64,000 nucleotides of DNA from Pseudarthrobacter sp. Fe7 (GTDB taxonomy: Bacteria > Actinomycetota > Actinomycetes > Actinomycetales > Micrococcaceae): contig CP099977.1 of the NCBI GenBank assembly GCA_024372495.1, forward strand, positions 186,001-250,000, read 5' to 3'. Of the stretch, positions 60,341-64,000 are shown one piece after another. Each line of letters begins with the position of its first letter. The stretch's first letter is position 1. The notes under the pieces were generated by a model. It was not told the origin of the DNA. It did no database searches and was given only the letters and a program-made list of their open reading frames with translations. A program made the position numbers and the translations under genes.

Positions 60341-62045
60341 TCAGCGGGTTTCGGTTTCCTGCATGGGGATGCGGACGCCGCGTTCCCTGGCGACGGCGAG
60401 GGCTCGCTCGTAGCCGGCGTCGGCGTGGCGGATGACGCCCATGCCTGGGTCGTTGGTGAGGAGGCGTTCGAGCTTTTCGGCGGCGAGGTCGGTGCCGTCG
60501 GCGACTGAGACCTGGCCGGCGTGGATGGACCGGCCGATGCCGACGCCGCCACCGTGGTGCAGCGACACCCAGGTGGCGCCGGAGGCGGTGTTGAGCAAGG
60601 CGTTCAGCATGGGCCAGTCGGCGATGGCGTCCGAGCCGTCGGCCATGGCCTCGGTTTCGCGGTACGGGGAGGCAACGGACCCGGAGTCCAGGTGGTCGCG
60701 GCCGATGACGATGGGGGCCTTGACCTTGCCGTCCTTGACGAGCCTGGTTGAAGAGCAGGCCTGCCTTGGCGCGTTCGCCGTAGCCCAGCCAGCAGATACG
60801 GGCCGGCAGGCCCTCGAATTCCACGCGGTCCTGGGCTGCGTCGATCCAGCGGTGCAGGTGCTTGTTCTCGGGGAAGAGTTCCTTGATGGCCTCGTCCGTG
60901 ACGCGGATGTCCTCGGGGTCGCCGGAGAGTGCCACCCACCGGAACGGGCCCAGTCCTTCGCAGAAGAGCGGCCGGATGTAGGCGGGAACGAAGCCGGGGA
61001 ACTCGAAGGCGCGCGTGTAGCCGCCCTTGCGGGCTTCATCGCGGATGGAGTTGCCGTAGTCGAAGACCTCAGCGCCCGCGTCCTGGAATTCCACCATGGC
61101 CTGCACGTGCCGTGCCATGGAGGCCTGGGCCTTCTTGGTGAAGCCCTCGGGGTCGGCCTGGGCTTCGCGGTGCCATTCCTCGACGGTGATGCCTTCGGGC
61201 AGGTAGCTGAGCGGATCGTGGGCCGAGGTCTGGTCCGTGACGATGTCAACGGTGAGTTCGCCGGCGTTGTGGCGGCGGAGGATTTCGGGGAACACCTCCG
61301 CGGCGTTGCCTACATAGCCCACGGACCAGCCGCGGCGCTCCTCCTTGGCCTTGAGCACCTTGGCGATGGCGGCGTCGAGGTCGGTTTCCACCTCGTCCAG
61401 GTAGCGCTTGCCGGCGCGGCGGCGAAGGCGGGACTCGTCGACGTCGACGATCAGGCAGGCGCCCTCGTTCAGGGTGACGGCGAGCGGCTGGGCGCCACCC
61501 ATGCCGCCGCAGCCGCCGGTGAGGGTCAGCGTCCCGGCGAGGGTGCCGTTCTCGTCGCCGGTGAGCTTGCGGGCGATAGCGGCGAAGGTCTCGAACGTGC
61601 CCTGCAGGATCCCCTGGGTGCCGATATAGATCCACGAGCCCGCGGTCATCTGGCCGTACATCATCAGGCCCTCGGCCTCGAGCCGGCGGAACTCCGGCCA
61701 GGTGGCCCAGTCGCCCACCAGGTTGGAGTTGGCCAGCAGCACGCGGGGTGCCCATTCGTTGGTGCGGAACACGCCCACCGGCTTGCCGGACTGGACCAGC
61801 AGGGTCTCATCCTTCTCCATGGTTTCAAGGGTGCGGGTGATGGCGTCGAATGCTGCCCAGGAGCGGACGGCGCGGCCGGTGCCGCCGTAAACCACCAGGT
61901 CATCCGGGCGTTCGGCGACCTCGGGGTCGAGGTTGTTCATCAGCATGCGAAGCGGCGCCTCGGTCTGCCAGGACTTGGCGGTGAGCTCGGTGCCGCGGGC
62001 TGCTTTGACCGGGCGGGCACCGGTGGTGAAATCGGCGGGTGCCAT
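60341..62045 (-). CDS. hutU: Urocanate hydratase
   Basis: About 567 residues. HutU adds water to urocanate using a tightly bound NAD+. Signatures: [39 protein letters not shown] (NAD site), [26 protein letters not shown] and [17 protein letters not shown] near the end. The frame breaks near 60743, where the coding strand reads CCAGGCTCG; removing one G restores [16 protein letters not shown] and the stop at 60341. Start [13 protein letters not shown] with AAGGAG. First structural gene of hutU-hutH, downstream of the regulator. Confidence 0.96.
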
Positions 62046-62141
62046 GATGGGCTCCTTCTGGTGGTGTCTGGTTAAAGAAAGAAGTTCTGTATCCACTAAA
62101 GCCCTTCAGGGGAAGGCTTGACGGGGCTTTCGACGGCGTGA

Positions 62142-62159
62142 TGTCCGGAATGCCAGACA
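62142..62159. promoter_or_regulatory. Candidate operator upstream of hutU
   Basis: TGTCCGGAATGCCAGACA is an imperfect dyad (TGTCnGG...CCnGACA) about 97 bp before the hutU start. Related sites occur on the other side of the IclR gene at 63042 and 63109, so that regulator is the likely ligand-responsive binder. Confidence 0.6.
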
Positions 62160-62185
62160 AGCGCGCCGGGTCGTGTGGCGGCCGC

Positions 62186-63013
62186 TTATTTGGCCGGGCG
62201 GCCGTGGATCCGGGCGGAGAGGTCATCGGCCACCTTCTGGACCCGGGCAGCCAGTACCGGCCATTCCTGCGGAGCAAGTTTGTCCTCCAGGAAGGTCACG
62301 GCGACGGCAGCAGTGGGCCAGCCCAGATGGTCGGTGACTGCGGTGGCGATGGAGCCAAAGCCGGGCGTCACCTCGCCGTGTTCGGTTGCGTACCCCCGCT
62401 GGCGGACCTGGTCAAGGTGCGAGGACAACGCCGAGTACTTCATGATGGCTCCCTCCACCTCATGCCGTGCGCTGAAGGCGGCGGCATTCGGGTAAAGCGC
62501 CCGCACCTGCGATTTGGGGAGTGCGGCAAGGATGGCGCGGCCGCTGGCGGTGAGGTGGCTGGGAAGGCGGACCCCGACGTCGGTCACCAGGGAAGGGCGG
62601 TTCTTGGCGCGTTCCTCCACGATGTAGAGCACGTCCCGGCCATGCAGAACGGCGAGGTGTGCACTCTCGCCGATGGCGTCCACCAAACTGGCAAGCAGCG
62701 GGCGCCCAAGCCGGGACAGCGGTTCCTGCCGGGAGTAAGCGGAGCTGAGTTCGAAGGCGCTGATGCCGAGCCCGTAGCGCTGTTCCTCGTGCAGATGGAG
62801 CACAAAGCCATTGGCTTCCATCACGCCCAGCAGGTGATAGACGCTGGAGCGCGGCAGGTCCAGGCTGGAGGCGATCTGCGAAGCCGCCATGGGCCCGCGG
62901 CGCGTAGCCAGCAGCTTGAGGATGCGCAGGGTGTTTTCCGCGGCAGGGACCTTTGAAGACACCTTGGCCGCAGCGCGGGGTGCCGACGTATCGGTGCTTA
63001 GTGCAGTGCTCAT
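62186..63013 (-). CDS. hutR: IclR-family regulator of histidine utilisation
   Basis: 275 residues: HTH (RGPMAASQIASSLDLPRSSV) and IclR effector domain (SRLGRPLLASLVDAIGESAH, GVRLPSHLTASGRAILAALP, GYATEHGEVTPGFGSIATAV). Directly upstream of hutU on the same strand, so a regulator of hutU-hutH is the natural inference; the effector would be histidine or urocanate. The name is by context and homology of place, not proof. Dyads flank the gene on both sides. Frame intact. Confidence 0.85.
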   Translation of the reverse strand: MSTALSTDTSAPRAAAKVSSKVPAAENTLRILKLLATRRGPMAASQIASSLDLPRSSVYHLLGVMEANGFVLHLHEEQRYGLGISAFELSSAYSRQEPLSRLGRPLLASLVDAIGESAHLAVLHGRDVLYIVEERAKNRPSLVTDVGVRLPSHLTASGRAILAALPKSQVRALYPNAAAFSARHEVEGAIMKYSALSSHLDQVRQRGYATEHGEVTPGFGSIATAVTDHLGWPTAAVAVTFLEDKLAPQEWPVLAARVQKVADDLSARIHGRPAK

Positions 63014-63041
63014 GGGCTGCAGAGGTCCTTCTGGGTAGCTG

Positions 63042-63059
63042 TGTCCGGTATCCCGTACT
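63042..63059. promoter_or_regulatory. Second hut-region dyad, partial
   Basis: TGTCCGGTATCCCGTACT keeps the left arm of the 62142 site and a weaker right arm, 29 bp before the hutR start. Position suits autoregulation. Confidence 0.45.
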
Positions 63060-63108
63060 TAAGCTTGCGCCCTTGGTGGCACGTTTTGTGATTCATCTTT
63101 TGCCGCAG

Positions 63109-63126
63109 TGTCTTGAATACCAGACA
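63109..63126. promoter_or_regulatory. Third hut-region dyad
   Basis: TGTCTTGAATACCAGACA has exact TGTCT/AGACA arms and shares GAAT and CCAGACA with the 62142 site. It lies about 96 bp before hutR, on the side of the HNH gene. Confidence 0.6.
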
Positions 63127-63197
63127 TGGCGCAGTCCATCGAGCCAGCATTGTTGAACACAGGCACCAGGCGTCGCCACGCAGGCCGCCCCCACGCC

Positions 63198-64000
63198 TCA
63201 GCACGAGAGACCATGCGCCGCCAGCTCTTCGAAGTCCAAAAACAAGTTCCACTCCGGAAATGGGTCAGCAGGAAGCTGACCTTCCAGTGGGCCGGGGTCG
63301 TCGGGGACACCAAGCTCCTCAACAAAGCTGATGTCTTCAAGCACGCACACGTCTGCCTGCTCGGTTGCTCCCGTTGATGTTTCCCATTCCGAGGCGCCGC
63401 TAAACAACGTCCGGAGCCATTGCGGCCAGCGGGTTGGTTCGGGGTCGGGGTGTTCGGGTTTGTAGTGCCGCCCCGTGGGTGAGGTCCAGCCGGGTGGTTG
63501 ATTCCGCGTGGCCGGATCCGGGATCCATTGGCTGTTGTGTTTGAGTCTGTGGTGCTTGGGACAGAGTTGTCCGAGGTTGCTGACATCTGTGGTGCCGCCG
63601 TGTTCCCAGTCGGTGAGGTGGTCGGTGTCGTTGTCGGGGGTGCGGTTGCTGCAGCCGGGGAAGGTGCAGTTTCCGTCGCGCATCCTGATCCAGCGTTTGA
63701 TGGTCTCGGTGAGCCGGTAGTTCTTCCGCCCGATTTCCAGGGGCGCCCCGTCCCTGGGGTCGACGAGGACCCGGTAGAACGATTCCGCCCCGTCGGCGAC
63801 GAGTTTCCGGGCCATGGACGCCGGGATCGGCCCGAACCCATCCAACACTGCTGGTTCGTCGGTAAGGCCGAGCAGGGAGAACACCGGAACGGTGACCAGG
63901 ACGTCGGCCCGCGGGGCGGGGACTTTCCCGATCGCGATGACTCCCGCGGGCCCCGCCTCACTCTCCCCGGCAAGGGCATTGCCGATGCCGAGGAGCAGGG
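63198..64000 (-). CDS. DUF222-HNH endonuclease, C-terminal part
   Basis: About 267 residues reach the window edge. The HNH site is clear: CTFPGCSNRTPDNDTDHLTD followed by NLGQLCPKHHRLKHNSQW, which hold the His and Asn of the beta-beta-alpha-metal fold and two zinc-like Cys pairs. The rest of the DUF222 N-terminus lies beyond the edge. Many copies occur in actinobacterial genomes and are thought to be selfish or repair-linked; the target is unknown. The C-terminal tail (EEWNLFLDFEELAAHGLSC-like) is acidic. Confidence 0.88.
   Translation of the reverse strand, partial: LLLGIGNALAGESEAGPAGVIAIGKVPAPRADVLVTVPVFSLLGLTDEPAVLDGFGPIPASMARKLVADGAESFYRVLVDPRDGAPLEIGRKNYRLTETIKRWIRMRDGNCTFPGCSNRTPDNDTDHLTDWEHGGTTDVSNLGQLCPKHHRLKHNSQWIPDPATRNQPPGWTSPTGRHYKPEHPDPEPTRWPQWLRTLFSGASEWETSTGATEQADVCVLEDISFVEELGVPDDPGPLEGQLPADPFPEWNLFLDFEELAAHGLSC

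Noticed and set aside
60432..62075. 547-residue open frame opposite hutU
   Set aside because: Antisense shadow of hutU, with no domain or start signals.

Overview
The window is high-GC actinobacterial chromosome. Gene content and order (purA, a DUF3151 gene, class II fba, HAD-IIA, pyrE, nadE, hut genes, a five-gene Asp23/AmaP cluster, a DUF222-HNH endonuclease) fit the Micrococcaceae, most like Arthrobacter/Pseudarthrobacter; genus is inferred, not proven. I see no prophage, CRISPR array, rRNA or replication origin. The only mobile DNA is a truncated IS30-type remnant beside a three-tRNA cluster, plus short palindromic elements.

Layout: 1-12.7 kb is housekeeping (YegP edge fragment, purA, a SAM-riboswitch-controlled core methionine synthase, DUF3151, fba, RNA methyltransferase, HAD phosphatase, STAS and GAF-ANTAR regulators, pyrE joined to a flavin monooxygenase, nadE). 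12.8-17.9 kb is an IclR-controlled ketone-body/short-chain fatty acid operon (CoA-transferase A, AtoE, CoA-transferase B, thiolase). 18-19.5 kb holds a cold-shock gene and a TipA-like MerR regulator. 19.6-22.5 kb is a valine-catabolism operon. 22.7-24.4 kb holds exonuclease III and an unknown gene. 24.4-31.1 kb is a LacI-controlled alpha-glucoside ABC importer with a divergent GH13 glucosidase. 31.1-33.4 kb is the Asp23/AmaP envelope-stress operon. 33.5-34.5 kb carries the IS30 remnant and tRNA-Phe, -Asp and -Glu. 34.7-46.9 kb holds a PHP protein, EamA exporter, metallopeptidase, zinc/cation efflux, NlpC/P60 cell-wall hydrolase, an ABC exporter with a LolA/RseB-like protein, and a dikinase/universal-stress pair. 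47.4-51.7 kb holds a flavoprotein, CopC, purine permease and antiporter. 51.8-63 kb combines hutG, a citrate-type two-component system next to tctBA, an FAH-family hydrolase, and hutH-hutU-hutR. The window ends inside a DUF222-HNH gene.

The most striking property is technical. More than 20 genes that should be intact, including fba, nadE, hutH and hutU, carry single-base frameshifts. They fall in two classes: insertions that turn CAGC into CAGGC, nearly always at CAGCTC or CAGCTG, and one-base shortening of G/C (rarely A/T) runs. This points to consensus error, possibly linked to base modification, not to mass pseudogenisation. I give each such gene its full span and state where the frame breaks. 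Protein lengths are after that correction.

Biological leads: a SAM riboswitch on a stand-alone MetE-like gene; palindromic operators that repeat in the hut region and in the IclR/CoA-transferase divergent region; a repeated palindromic element split by the IS30 remnant at one place and present as a 62-bp hairpin between hutU and hutH; an abrupt junction near 54.4 kb that removes the sensor half of the kinase, the start of tctB and any tctC; and one continuous frame joining a flavin monooxygenase to PyrE.
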